In this document: positions 1-6,327 of the stretch, in pieces
How the letters are laid out: each line of letters starts with the position of its first letter
How positions within the stretch are numbered: position 1 is the first letter of the stretch
Source: Miniphocaeibacter sp012841535
GTDB lineage: Bacteria; Bacillota; Clostridia; Tissierellales; Peptoniphilaceae
Reading direction: 5' to 3' (one strand)
DNA length: 6,327 nucleotides
NCBI RefSeq assembly: GCF_049274025.1
Contig: NZ_JBASRV010000064.1
The notes under the pieces: model-generated
What the model was told of the DNA's origin: nothing
What the model saw: the letters and a program-made list of their open reading frames with translations, nothing else
The model's database searches: none
Made by a program: the position numbers and the translations under genes

Positions 1-985
1 TTTAGTTATGGGACCATTATTGGCAAGATTTGGCAAAACCATGACATACTTACCTGGAGGATGTGCTATAGGAAAAAGACCTATTGATTTACATTTAAAG
101 GGATTTAAAGCCCTAGGAGCTGTAGTAGACGAAGGAATAGATAAAATTGAAGCAACAGCTGAAGATGGACTAAAGGGAGATATTATCTATTTAGATTTTC
201 CATCAGTTGGAGCTACACAAAATATTATAATGGCAGCAACCTTAGCTGAAGGTGAAACTACTATAGAAAATGCTGCTAAAGAACCGGAAATAGTAGATTT
301 AGTAAACTTTTTAAATAAAATGGGAGCTAACATTAAAGGGGCTGGAACTTCTGCAATTAGAATCAAAGGTGTTAAAAAATTAACAGGAGTACAACATTCA
401 ATTATACCTGACAGAATAGAGGCTGCTACTTTTATGGTTGCTGCAGCTATAACTAAGGGCGATATTACAATAGAAAACTGTATAGCTAGTCATGTTATGC
501 CAATAATAGCAAAGTTAAAAGAAGTTGGTTGTAAAGTGTATGTTAATGAAGATCAAGATGTGCTTAGAGTAGTAGGTGCTAAAGATCCTATTGGAACAGA
601 TATTAAGACTTTACCATATCCTGGCTTTCCTACAGATGTTCAAGCACAATTTATGGCACTTTTAACAATAGCAAAAGGACAATCTAAAGTTACAGAGACC
701 GTGTTTGAAAATAGGTTTATGCACGTTGATGAACTATTAAGAATGGGAGCTATTATTGCAACAGATGCAAGGGAAGCTAGAATAGCAGGAGTACCTGTAT
801 TAAAGGGAGCAGAAGTTAAAGCTACAGATTTACGTGCTGGTGCAGCTCTTATTTTAGCAGGACTTGCAGCAGAAGGAAAAACTTATATATCGGATATTTA
901 TCATATAGATAGAGGATATGATGATATTGTAGGAAAATTAAATTCTTTAGGGGCTAAAATCAGTAGAATAGATGTAGATTTATAA
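1..985 (+). CDS. murA: UDP-N-acetylglucosamine 1-carboxyvinyltransferase MurA, 5'-truncated by window edge
   Basis: MurA catalyses the first committed step of peptidoglycan synthesis in the cytoplasm, moving enolpyruvate from phosphoenolpyruvate onto UDP-GlcNAc. The visible part is 327 residues, open to the left edge; full-length family members are about 420 residues, so roughly 95 N-terminal residues lie outside. The ATG at 8 is an internal Met, not the start. Seen directly: the active-site loop motif LPGGCAIGKRPIDLHL with the catalytic Cys codon at 62-64 (E. coli Cys115 equivalent), the YPGFPTDVQAQF motif with Asp codon at 635-637 (Asp305 equivalent), and DRGYDDI near the C-terminus with Arg codon at 911-913 (Arg397 equivalent). 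Spacing between these residues matches the family, so the enzyme looks intact and active. Cys rather than Asp at the loop predicts fosfomycin sensitivity at the target level (inference). Many Bacillota carry two paralogues; I cannot say which this is. A terminator follows at about 1030. Confidence 0.97.
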   Translation, partial: LVMGPLLARFGKTMTYLPGGCAIGKRPIDLHLKGFKALGAVVDEGIDKIEATAEDGLKGDIIYLDFPSVGATQNIIMAATLAEGETTIENAAKEPEIVDLVNFLNKMGANIKGAGTSAIRIKGVKKLTGVQHSIIPDRIEAATFMVAAAITKGDITIENCIASHVMPIIAKLKEVGCKVYVNEDQDVLRVVGAKDPIGTDIKTLPYPGFPTDVQAQFMALLTIAKGQSKVTETVFENRFMHVDELLRMGAIIATDAREARIAGVPVLKGAEVKATDLRAGAALILAGLAAEGKTYISDIYHIDRGYDDIVGKLNSLGAKISRIDVDL

Positions 986-1029
986 GGAAATTAATTTTAA
1001 ACAAGTAAATATTCTTAATATAAAATTTT

Positions 1030-1067
1030 AAAAGTAGACATGGAAAAATCTGTCTGCTTTTTATTTT
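1030..1067 (+). terminator. Rho-independent terminator after murA
   Basis: The arm AAAAGTAGACA (1030-1040) pairs with TGTCTGCTTTT (1051-1061) through 11 positions, one of them a T-G wobble, around a 10-base loop. It runs directly into a T-rich tract to 1067. It lies 45 bases after the murA stop, so it separates murA from the recD2 unit. Confidence 0.85.
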
Positions 1068-1093
1068 GGTAAATTCTAGATTAGTTATATAAT
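1066..1093 (+). promoter_or_regulatory. Candidate sigma-A promoter for recD2-comF(-htrA)
   Basis: A perfect TATAAT (-10) lies at 1088-1093. A weak -35 match TTGGTA (4 of 6 to TTGACA) lies at 1066-1071 with a 16-base spacer. It sits just after the murA terminator and would start transcription near 1100, leaving a leader of about 44 bases before the recD2 start. In AT-rich DNA a TATAAT can occur by chance, so the position is the main support. Confidence 0.5.
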
Positions 1094-1132
1094 TAAAGGT
1101 AATTAATTGATTATTGCAACTTTTTAAATTAT

Positions 1133-1138
1133 GTGAGG
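1133..1138 (+). promoter_or_regulatory. Ribosome binding site that fixes the recD2 start
   Basis: GTGAGG at 1133-1138 ends five bases before the ATG at 1144. The alternative upstream TTG at 1114 has no purine-rich site at a suitable distance, and the extra ten residues it would add do not resemble the family N-terminus. The ATG at 1144 is therefore preferred. Confidence 0.7.
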
Positions 1139-1143
1139 AAATT

Positions 1144-3372
1144 ATGGAAATAGAAGGAATAATAGAAAATATTATATACAGTAATGATGACAATGGTTAT
1201 AAGGTTATGAAACTAGATACATCAGATGGGGAAATAACAGCAGTAGGAATAGTTCCTAATGTTGTAGTTGGTGATAGTTTAAAAATCAATGGAGATTTTG
1301 TATACCATAATAAATATGGAGAACAAATTAGTATAGAATCTTATGAAATAATTACTGGTACATCAATTTTATCAATTGAAAGATATTTATCCTCCAGAGT
1401 TCTTCCTCATATTGGGAAAAAAATGGCAAAGCGAATAGTAGATAGATTTGGAATTGATACCTTGGATATATTAAGACATAATCCAGCAAGGTTAATGGAA
1501 GTTGAAGGAATAGGAAAAAAGAAATATCAGGATATTTATGATGCATTAGAGGAAGAATTAAAAGTTCAGGATACTATTATATTTTTGCAAGGGTTAGGAA
1601 TTCCCATGGGGCAATCACAAAAGATTATAAAAGAGTATGGAGATGAGACTATTTCTAGAATTGAAACTAATCCCTATCAATTAATTAATGATATTTGGGG
1701 AATTGGTTTTAAAACAGCTGATGATATTGCTTTAAAAAACAACATAGATGAAAAGTCTCCTTTTAGGATTAAGGCAGCCTTTAAATATTATTTATCTTCT
1801 GAAGCAAATCAAAATGGAAATTGCTATATGCCTTATGAAGAAACAATATATAGGGTGTCGAGATTAATAAATATTGAGCAGGAATATATTGAAGATTTAA
1901 TAATGGAAATGGTACTAGAAAACACTATAATCAGCGATGAAGTTGAAGGAAAAAAAATCTTATATGATCCGTATTATTATAATAGCGAGTTAAAAGTTGC
2001 CGGATTATTTTCTAAAATATTAACAAATGAAGAAATTAAGACAAATATTAACTGTGAAAAAGAAATTGAAAGGTTAAAAAATAGTGAAAAAATAAAATTT
2101 GCCGATGAGCAAATAGAAGCAATTAAAAGTTCTATTTTAGAGAATATTTTAGTTATTACCGGAGGACCGGGAACTGGAAAAACAACTATAATTAATGAAA
2201 TTGTAAATATATATACATTAAATGGTCATAAGGTTATTTTAACAGCACCTACAGGAAGAGCTGCTAAGAGAATGGAAGAAAGTACTAACCATGAAGCTAA
2301 AACAATTCACAGACTTCTAGGCTATATGCCGGTGGATAGTGGAAGAGGTATGATATTTGACCATAATGAAGAAAATCCCTTAGATGCAGATATTATTATT
2401 ATAGATGAATCTTCCATGATAGATTTGGTTTTACTTGAAAATTTATTAAAGGGAATACAAAGTGAAACTAAAATTATTTTTGTTGGCGATATTGACCAAC
2501 TTCCATCAGTTGGTGCAGGAAACACTTTAAAGGATATTATTAATTCTAAATTAGTAAAAACCATAAGACTTCATAAAATATTTAGACAAAGTGAAAATAG
2601 TAATATAGTAGTTAACGCCCATAGAATTAATAGTGGAGAGTATCCTATTTTAAATGAAAAGGGTAAGGATTTTTTCTTTATACCGGCAAATAATAATACT
2701 TTAACACAAAAGACTTTATTAAGTCTTGTAGCAAAAAGACTTCCGGAATATTACAATATAAAGAACATTGAGGATATTCAAGTTTTAACGCCTATGAAAA
2801 AATCTGAAATAGGAACAACAGAACTCAACAAAAAACTACAGGAAGTTTTAAATCCTAAACGACCATCAACAGAAGAAGTTGTTTATGGTGATAAGGTTTT
2901 TAGGGAATATGACAAGGTTATGCAAATTAGAAATAATTATACTAAGGAATTTAAGACTAAAACAGGCCAAGAAGGATTAGGGGTATTTAACGGAGATTTT
3001 GGAATTATTACAGAAATAGACAATTATGACAATATAATAAAAGTATTGTTTGACAATGACAGGTTTGTTGAATATACAGTAAAGGAATTAGATGAATTGT
3101 CGTTATCATATGCAATAACTATTCATAAATCTCAGGGAAGCGAATTTCCTGCAGTTGTAATACCGCTAGGACCTGGACCCTATATGTTAATGACAAGAAA
3201 TTTAATTTATACAGCAATTACTCGAGCGAGAAAACTAGTAGTTCTTGTAGGAAGTTTAAAATATTTACAGAATATGATTAATAATACCCATATAGCAAAA
3301 AGAAACTCTACTTTATCCTATAGAATTAATGAATATTATAATTTATATAAAGGAATAATAGATGTCAATTAG
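1144..3372 (+). CDS. recD2: RecD2-type ATP-dependent 5'-3' DNA helicase
   Basis: 742 residues from the ATG at 1144, normal for RecD2 (family about 700-800). This is a superfamily 1B helicase acting in replication-fork maintenance and repair, in bacteria that often lack RecBCD. Order seen: an N-terminal beta-rich (OB-like) region beginning MEIEGIIENII; helix-hairpin-helix elements around residues 85-95 (LPHIGKK), 120-127 (VEGIGKKK) and 183-193 (DIWGIGFKTAD); a Q motif near 319-323 (FADEQ); Walker A GGPGTGKTT at 340-348; motif Ia TAPTGRAAKRM from 367; Walker B IDESSM with Asp421-Glu422; motif III GDIDQLPSVGAG from 448; HKIFRQ at 477-482; KVMQIRNNY from 591 and VFNGDFG from 614 (the SH3-containing 2B region); motif V IHKSQGSEF from 660; and motif VI YTAITRARK from 689. 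All helicase motifs are present, so it looks functional. It lacks a RecB/RecC neighbour here. Its last 11 bases overlap comF. Family is certain; the precise cellular role is inferred from homologues. Confidence 0.95.
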   Translation: MEIEGIIENIIYSNDDNGYKVMKLDTSDGEITAVGIVPNVVVGDSLKINGDFVYHNKYGEQISIESYEIITGTSILSIERYLSSRVLPHIGKKMAKRIVDRFGIDTLDILRHNPARLMEVEGIGKKKYQDIYDALEEELKVQDTIIFLQGLGIPMGQSQKIIKEYGDETISRIETNPYQLINDIWGIGFKTADDIALKNNIDEKSPFRIKAAFKYYLSSEANQNGNCYMPYEETIYRVSRLINIEQEYIEDLIMEMVLENTIISDEVEGKKILYDPYYYNSELKVAGLFSKILTNEEIKTNINCEKEIERLKNSEKIKFADEQIEAIKSSILENILVITGGPGTGKTTIINEIVNIYTLNGHKVILTAPTGRAAKRMEESTNHEAKTIHRLLGYMPVDSGRGMIFDHNEENPLDADIIIIDESSMIDLVLLENLLKGIQSETKIIFVGDIDQLPSVGAGNTLKDIINSKLVKTIRLHKIFRQSENSNIVVNAHRINSGEYPILNEKGKDFFFIPANNNTLTQKTLLSLVAKRLPEYYNIKNIEDIQVLTPMKKSEIGTTELNKKLQEVLNPKRPSTEEVVYGDKVFREYDKVMQIRNNYTKEFKTKTGQEGLGVFNGDFGIITEIDNYDNIIKVLFDNDRFVEYTVKELDELSLSYAITIHKSQGSEFPAVVIPLGPGPYMLMTRNLIYTAITRARKLVVLVGSLKYLQNMINNTHIAKRNSTLSYRINEYYNLYKGIIDVN

Positions 3373-4030
3373 TATAAACGATTTAATTTTTTTATCAGAA
3401 GGGTATTGTTATTCTTGTAAAAACGAAATATATACTAAAAAATATTTCTGTAATAATTGTTTAAATTTATTCGAATATGTAAATGGCATTAAATATTTTG
3501 GAGAACATAGATGTTATTATCCGTATTTATATACCGGTAAGATAAAAGAATTGATTGGGAGCTTTAAATTCTATAATCATTCTTATTTGTATAGGGCCTT
3601 TGGAGAAATTCTTGTAGCTTATATTAAAGAAATAGACTTGGATTTTGATTGTATTATTCCTACGCCAATTAGTAAAAGAAAGCTTTCCAAAAGAGGATAT
3701 AATCAAACGGAGTTATTAGCGGATTATATTGGTGAAAAACTAAAAGTGGAAATATTAAAAGATGCTGTTGTAAAGAAGAAAAATACCAAGGATCAGCATT
3801 TATTAAGTATAGAAAAAAGAGCAACAAATTTAAAAGATTCTTTTAAACTAATAGATAAGAATCTAGGTGATAAAAAGATCTTAATATTAGATGATATAGT
3901 TACATCGGGGTATACTTTAAAGGAAATAGCAAAAGTATTTGAAGAAAATGGAAATAGAAATATTGAAGCTTTAGTTATAGCTTCATCTAAAATAGAAAGT
4001 AAGTTCAAAGTTGGTTTTAAGAATGTTTAA
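3362..4030 (+). CDS. comF: ComF family protein (zinc finger plus phosphoribosyltransferase fold)
   Basis: 222 residues, standard for ComF/GntX-type proteins. The N-terminus has a four-cysteine zinc-binding motif, Cys16-x2-Cys19 and Cys30-x2-Cys33, with a further Cys52 just before the family signature YPYLYTGKIKELIGSFKF. Next come DCIIPTPISKRKLSKRGYNQTELLA, a hallmark of the family, and the PRPP-binding motif LILDDIVTSGYTL (about residues 174-186) with Asp177-Asp178. The family has the type I phosphoribosyltransferase fold, but its substrate is not established. In transformable bacteria ComF is needed for handling incoming single-stranded DNA; in strict anaerobes competence is often unproven. 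The ATG at 3362 has AAAGGA at 3349-3354 with a 7-base spacer, inside the end of recD2, and the genes overlap by 11 bases, suggesting translational coupling. No comFA helicase lies next to it; the adjacent helicase is recD2. The family call is firm, the role inferred. Confidence 0.92.
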   Translation: MSISINDLIFLSEGYCYSCKNEIYTKKYFCNNCLNLFEYVNGIKYFGEHRCYYPYLYTGKIKELIGSFKFYNHSYLYRAFGEILVAYIKEIDLDFDCIIPTPISKRKLSKRGYNQTELLADYIGEKLKVEILKDAVVKKKNTKDQHLLSIEKRATNLKDSFKLIDKNLGDKKILILDDIVTSGYTLKEIAKVFEENGNRNIEALVIASSKIESKFKVGFKNV

Positions 4031-4089
4031 AGGTTTTTTATCTAAAATTATTAGTATAAAGATTAGACCTAGTTAAGGAGGAATATATT

Positions 4090-5460
4090 ATGAGTGATGA
4101 CAAAAGAGATTTTGATGAAAATAGAACAGATGAAGATACAGAAAGAAATGATTTTTCAAATAATAGTAAGGGAAGTTACTATGATCCTTTAGGAACAGAA
4201 GATGAAGGACCAGCTTTTAGTAGGTCTTATTCCTATAATAATAGCGATGAAGTTAGAAAAATTGTAAAGGAAGAGTTAAAAAGAAACAAACCAAAAACGC
4301 CTTGGATTAGAATAGTAGTAATAGCCTTAATATTCTCATTTTTAAGTTCAGGTGTAACAGCCCTGGTTATGTCGTCTAAAAACAATACAACAGCAGGAAA
4401 CTCCGGTACAAACTCAAGTATTACAATTAATACTAAAGATGAAGTAAATATTGAAACAGCCGTTGCAGAAAAAGTAATACCATCTGTTGTTGGAATTACT
4501 ACAAAAACATTATCTAATTCCATATTTAATCAGCAAGCATATGTTGAAGGAGTAGGAAGTGGCGTTATAGTTAGTGAGGATGGCTATATACTTACTAATT
4601 CCCATGTTATAAGTGATGGTTCCGCAGAGTCCATTACAGTTGTGTTTTCAGATAAATCAACAATTGAAGGAAAATTGATTTGGAATAATTCCACCCTTGA
4701 CTTAGCTGTAGTAAAGGTAGAAAAGACAGGACTTCCAGTAGTTGAATTTGGAGATTCTGACAAAGTATCAGTAGGAGATAAGGCAATAGCAATTGGAAAT
4801 CCATTAGGATTGGATTTACAATCTACTTTAACATCAGGTTATATTTCAGGGCTAAACAGAATGATAACTTTAGAAAATGGGGCTTCAATGGATGGATTAA
4901 TTCAAACAGATGCAGCTATTAATGGTGGTAACAGTGGAGGAGCACTATTAAACTCAAAGGGAGAATTAATAGGAATAAATACTGCTAAAGCAAGTACAGG
5001 AGAAGGGATTGGATTTGCAATTCCAATAAATACAGCAAAATCCATAGTAGATGAAATAATAGAAACAGGAAACTATGAAGAACTTCTTTTAGGAATTAGT
5101 GGAGTAGAACTTGAAACCTATAAAAAATATTTCCAAATGGAAACTCCAGTAGAAAAAGGCGTTGCTGTAATGCAAGTACAGGAAAATTCTCCGGCAGATA
5201 AAGCGGGTATTCAAGTTAATGATATTATAACTCAAGTTGGCGACTCAGAAGTAGGTAATACCAACGATATTAAAAAGGCCCTATTAAAATATAAATTTGG
5301 TGATAGTAGTGAAATAACTATTTACAGAAATGGAAAAGAAGAAAAATTAGAAATTACATTTGAAAAATTTGAAGTACAAGAAAATCCTATTAATGAACAA
5401 GAACAAAACGATGGTCAACAAGAAAATGAAAGAGAATTTATATTTCCTTGGGGAAATTAA
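4090..5460 (+). CDS. htrA: Membrane-anchored HtrA/DegP-like serine protease with one PDZ domain
   Basis: 456 residues. AAGGAGG at 4075-4081 sits 8 bases before the ATG. Order: a highly charged, Asp/Glu/Arg/Asn-rich cytoplasmic N-terminus (1-72), one transmembrane segment (about 73-94, IRIVVIALIFSFLSSGVTAL), a Ser/Thr/Asn-rich linker, the trypsin-like protease domain (about 118-325), one PDZ domain (about 335-425, core GVAVMQVQENSPADKAGI) and a polar tail. The catalytic triad is complete: His172 in TNSHVIS, Asp204 in STLDLAVVKV, Ser282 in NGGNSGGALL. The single anchor with the protease outside fits Gram-positive HtrA, which degrades or refolds misfolded exported proteins. It lies 59 bases after comF with no terminator between, so read-through from the recD2 promoter is possible. 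A lone TATAAA at 4055-4060 could be the -10 of its own promoter but lacks a good -35. The tail (428-456) is rich in Glu, Gln and Asn and ends FIFPWGN. Confidence 0.96.
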   Translation: MSDDKRDFDENRTDEDTERNDFSNNSKGSYYDPLGTEDEGPAFSRSYSYNNSDEVRKIVKEELKRNKPKTPWIRIVVIALIFSFLSSGVTALVMSSKNNTTAGNSGTNSSITINTKDEVNIETAVAEKVIPSVVGITTKTLSNSIFNQQAYVEGVGSGVIVSEDGYILTNSHVISDGSAESITVVFSDKSTIEGKLIWNNSTLDLAVVKVEKTGLPVVEFGDSDKVSVGDKAIAIGNPLGLDLQSTLTSGYISGLNRMITLENGASMDGLIQTDAAINGGNSGGALLNSKGELIGINTAKASTGEGIGFAIPINTAKSIVDEIIETGNYEELLLGISGVELETYKKYFQMETPVEKGVAVMQVQENSPADKAGIQVNDIITQVGDSEVGNTNDIKKALLKYKFGDSSEITIYRNGKEEKLEITFEKFEVQENPINEQEQNDGQQENEREFIFPWGN

Positions 5461-5505
5461 TGTTATATAATATCGAGTTTTTATAAAATTGTATTATAGG
5501 AAAAT

Positions 5506-5543
5506 AAAAATGGTTCAAGTAACTCGCTTTGAACCATTTTTTT
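5506..5543 (+). terminator. Bidirectional Rho-independent terminator between converging genes
   Basis: AAAAATGGTTCAA (5506-5518) and TTGAACCATTTTT (5529-5541) form a perfect 13-bp stem around a 10-base loop, with a T-run continuing to 5543. The left arm begins with A-runs (5501-5510), giving a T-rich tract on the minus strand too. It lies 45 bases after the htrA stop and about 35 bases beyond the stop of the minus-strand regulator, so it can serve both. Confidence 0.93.
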
Positions 5544-5578
5544 ATATTTCACCATGATGTCTTGAAATTCAGTTAAAT

Positions 5579-6277
5579 TTAAATATCAGTATTATTTTTA
5601 TTTACTTTATCTAAATTAGTAATATATCTATATAAAGTAGCTTCAGAGATGCTCAATTTTTTTGCTACAAGCGGAATTGAGCTCTTTAATTGGAATATCT
5701 TTTTAGAGTTTAAAAGTGATACAATCTCAACTTTTTCTTTTTTAGAAAGCATAGACACCGGTTTGTTAATAGTAGATATAATATCATCAATAAGTCGGAC
5801 AGCCACATCTGTGATTTTAATATCTAAATTTTCTGCTGTTTCAGCAATTAAACTATCATCAGCTTTTTCAAAAATAACATTTTCAACAAGATCATCAGGA
5901 TGACATAATTTCAAAATATCACTGGATATTTTTTCATATCTTGAATCATCAAAATTAATACATAGTAAACCTATTATTTCATTAGATTCGTCTTTTATAT
6001 ATTTTGTAGAACAGCGAATAAATTTATTACCACGAACAATACCTCTATAGTTAGCTCTGTAGTCTGTGAATTTATAATCTTTATCTTTTAAATTTTCTTG
6101 CATATAATCAGTAATAGAATCCCCTATAGATCTATTACTGATTAATCCATTAGAAATTGCAATAATTTCATTTTTATTATTACGTAAATCAAATAATACT
6201 ACTTCATAATCGGGTCCTAGGGTTTCTCCAAGAAATTGAACTAATTCTGTATAATGAAGCATTATATTTTTTGACAT
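5579..6277 (-). CDS. YheO-type transcriptional regulator (PAS-like sensor plus C-terminal helix-turn-helix)
   Basis: 232 residues from the ATG at 6277-6275. Residues about 5-115 match the YheO-like PAS domain: LGPDYEVVLFDL near the start, then ISNGLISNRSIGDSITDYM, YRGIVRGNKFIRCSTKYIKD and IIGLLCINFD, which closely follow the family pattern. Residues about 178-220 form the DNA-binding end, with LSKKEKVEIVSLL leading into a helix-turn-helix (VAKKLSISEATLYRYI) of the HTH_22 type. No transmembrane segment is seen, so it is cytosolic. It probably binds a small ligand through the PAS-like domain and controls a nearby metabolic or transport operon, but neither ligand nor target is visible; the target is most likely beyond the right edge. 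The longer open frame begins at 6310, but its eleven extra residues span the Shine-Dalgarno site, so that start is rejected. It converges on htrA and has no evident functional link to it. Confidence 0.9.
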   Translation of the reverse strand: MSKNIMLHYTELVQFLGETLGPDYEVVLFDLRNNKNEIIAISNGLISNRSIGDSITDYMQENLKDKDYKFTDYRANYRGIVRGNKFIRCSTKYIKDESNEIIGLLCINFDDSRYEKISSDILKLCHPDDLVENVIFEKADDSLIAETAENLDIKITDVAVRLIDDIISTINKPVSMLSKKEKVEIVSLLNSKKIFQLKSSIPLVAKKLSISEATLYRYITNLDKVNKNNTDI

Positions 6278-6284
6278 AAAAACA

Positions 6285-6291
6285 CCTCCTT
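6285..6291 (-). promoter_or_regulatory. Ribosome binding site that fixes the regulator start
   Basis: On the minus strand this reads AAGGAGG, a perfect anti-16S match, followed by a 7-base spacer (TGTTTTT) and the ATG at 6277. It settles the start against the longer frame opening at 6310. Confidence 0.9.
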
Positions 6292-6311
6292 GTAAGTAGA
6301 TATATATCAAT

Positions 6312-6317
6312 ATTATA
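6312..6317 (-). promoter_or_regulatory. Candidate -10 element of the regulator gene
   Basis: On the minus strand this reads TATAAT. It would place the transcription start near 6305, about 28 bases before the ATG, with the ribosome binding site well placed in between. The -35 would fall around position 6335 or beyond, outside the window, so the promoter cannot be confirmed here. Confidence 0.45.
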
Positions 6318-6327
6318 ACTTATATGT

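Noticed and set aside
8..10. ATG at 8 as the murA start
   Set aside because: The catalytic Cys would be at residue 19 instead of about 115, and the frame is open to the left edge; the gene is cut by the window boundary.
960..1193. Minus-strand open frame across the murA-recD2 gap
   Set aside because: Low-complexity Ile/Leu/Phe/Asn-rich translation typical of AT-rich noncoding sequence; it runs through the murA terminator and the recD2 start and has no family resemblance.
2322..2564. Minus-strand open frame inside recD2
   Set aside because: Lies wholly over conserved helicase motifs (Walker B and motif III) of recD2; a shadow of real coding sequence. The minus-strand frame at 1352-1546 is rejected for the same reason.
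3793..4008. Minus-strand open frame inside comF
   Set aside because: Antisense to the conserved PRPP-binding motif, no domain signature; coding shadow. The minus-strand frame at 4233-4523 inside htrA is rejected likewise.
4031..4077. Possible hairpin between comF and htrA (AGGT with ACCT arms)
   Set aside because: Only four paired bases with a loop of over 30 AT-rich bases and no T-run after it; not a credible terminator or riboswitch.
5649..5903. Plus-strand open frame opposite the regulator's DNA-binding region
   Set aside because: Antisense to the conserved helix-turn-helix region, Ser/Ile/Phe-rich without a ribosome binding site; coding shadow.
1..6327. Novel defence, mobile or biosynthetic system
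   Set aside because: Searched by eye for repeat arrays, tRNA-like folds, transposase or integrase motifs, toxin-antitoxin pairs and phage genes; every gene present belongs to a common family with normal length and intact motifs.

Overview
The window looks like ordinary chromosomal backbone from a low-GC Gram-positive bacterium (Bacillota, most likely Clostridia or Tissierellia-like). The DNA is strongly AT-rich with A/T-ending codons, the Shine-Dalgarno sites are of strong AAGGAGG type, the intergenic terminators are classical hairpin plus T-run, and the gene set (murA, recD2, comF, membrane-anchored htrA) is typical of that group. No species can be assigned from the sequence alone.

Layout: positions 1-985 hold the 3' three quarters of murA (peptidoglycan precursor synthesis), closed by a hairpin terminator at about 1030-1067. 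A candidate promoter at 1066-1093 then starts a new rightward unit. It contains recD2 (1144-3372, a 5'-3' helicase of the RecD2/TraA type), comF (3362-4030, overlapping recD2 by 11 bases, a zinc-finger phosphoribosyltransferase-fold protein linked to competence) and, after 59 bases, htrA (4090-5460, a membrane-anchored serine protease with a PDZ domain). This unit ends at a 13-bp perfect hairpin at 5506-5543. The hairpin has a T-run on both strands and so probably also terminates the converging leftward gene. That gene (5579-6277, minus strand) is a YheO-type regulator with an N-terminal PAS-like domain and a C-terminal helix-turn-helix; its promoter lies at the right edge of the window.

Functionally the genes are loosely connected. 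recD2 and comF both concern DNA handling and are probably translationally coupled. htrA may be co-transcribed with them, but its strong own ribosome binding site and its job in envelope protein quality control suggest a separate role. murA is separated from them by a terminator, and the YheO-type regulator very likely controls something beyond the right edge.

No mobile element, CRISPR array, tRNA, rRNA, phage gene or toxin-antitoxin pair was seen. I found no convincing undescribed system; the findings below are modest observations. Two start codons (recD2 and the regulator) should be placed downstream of the longest possible open frame.
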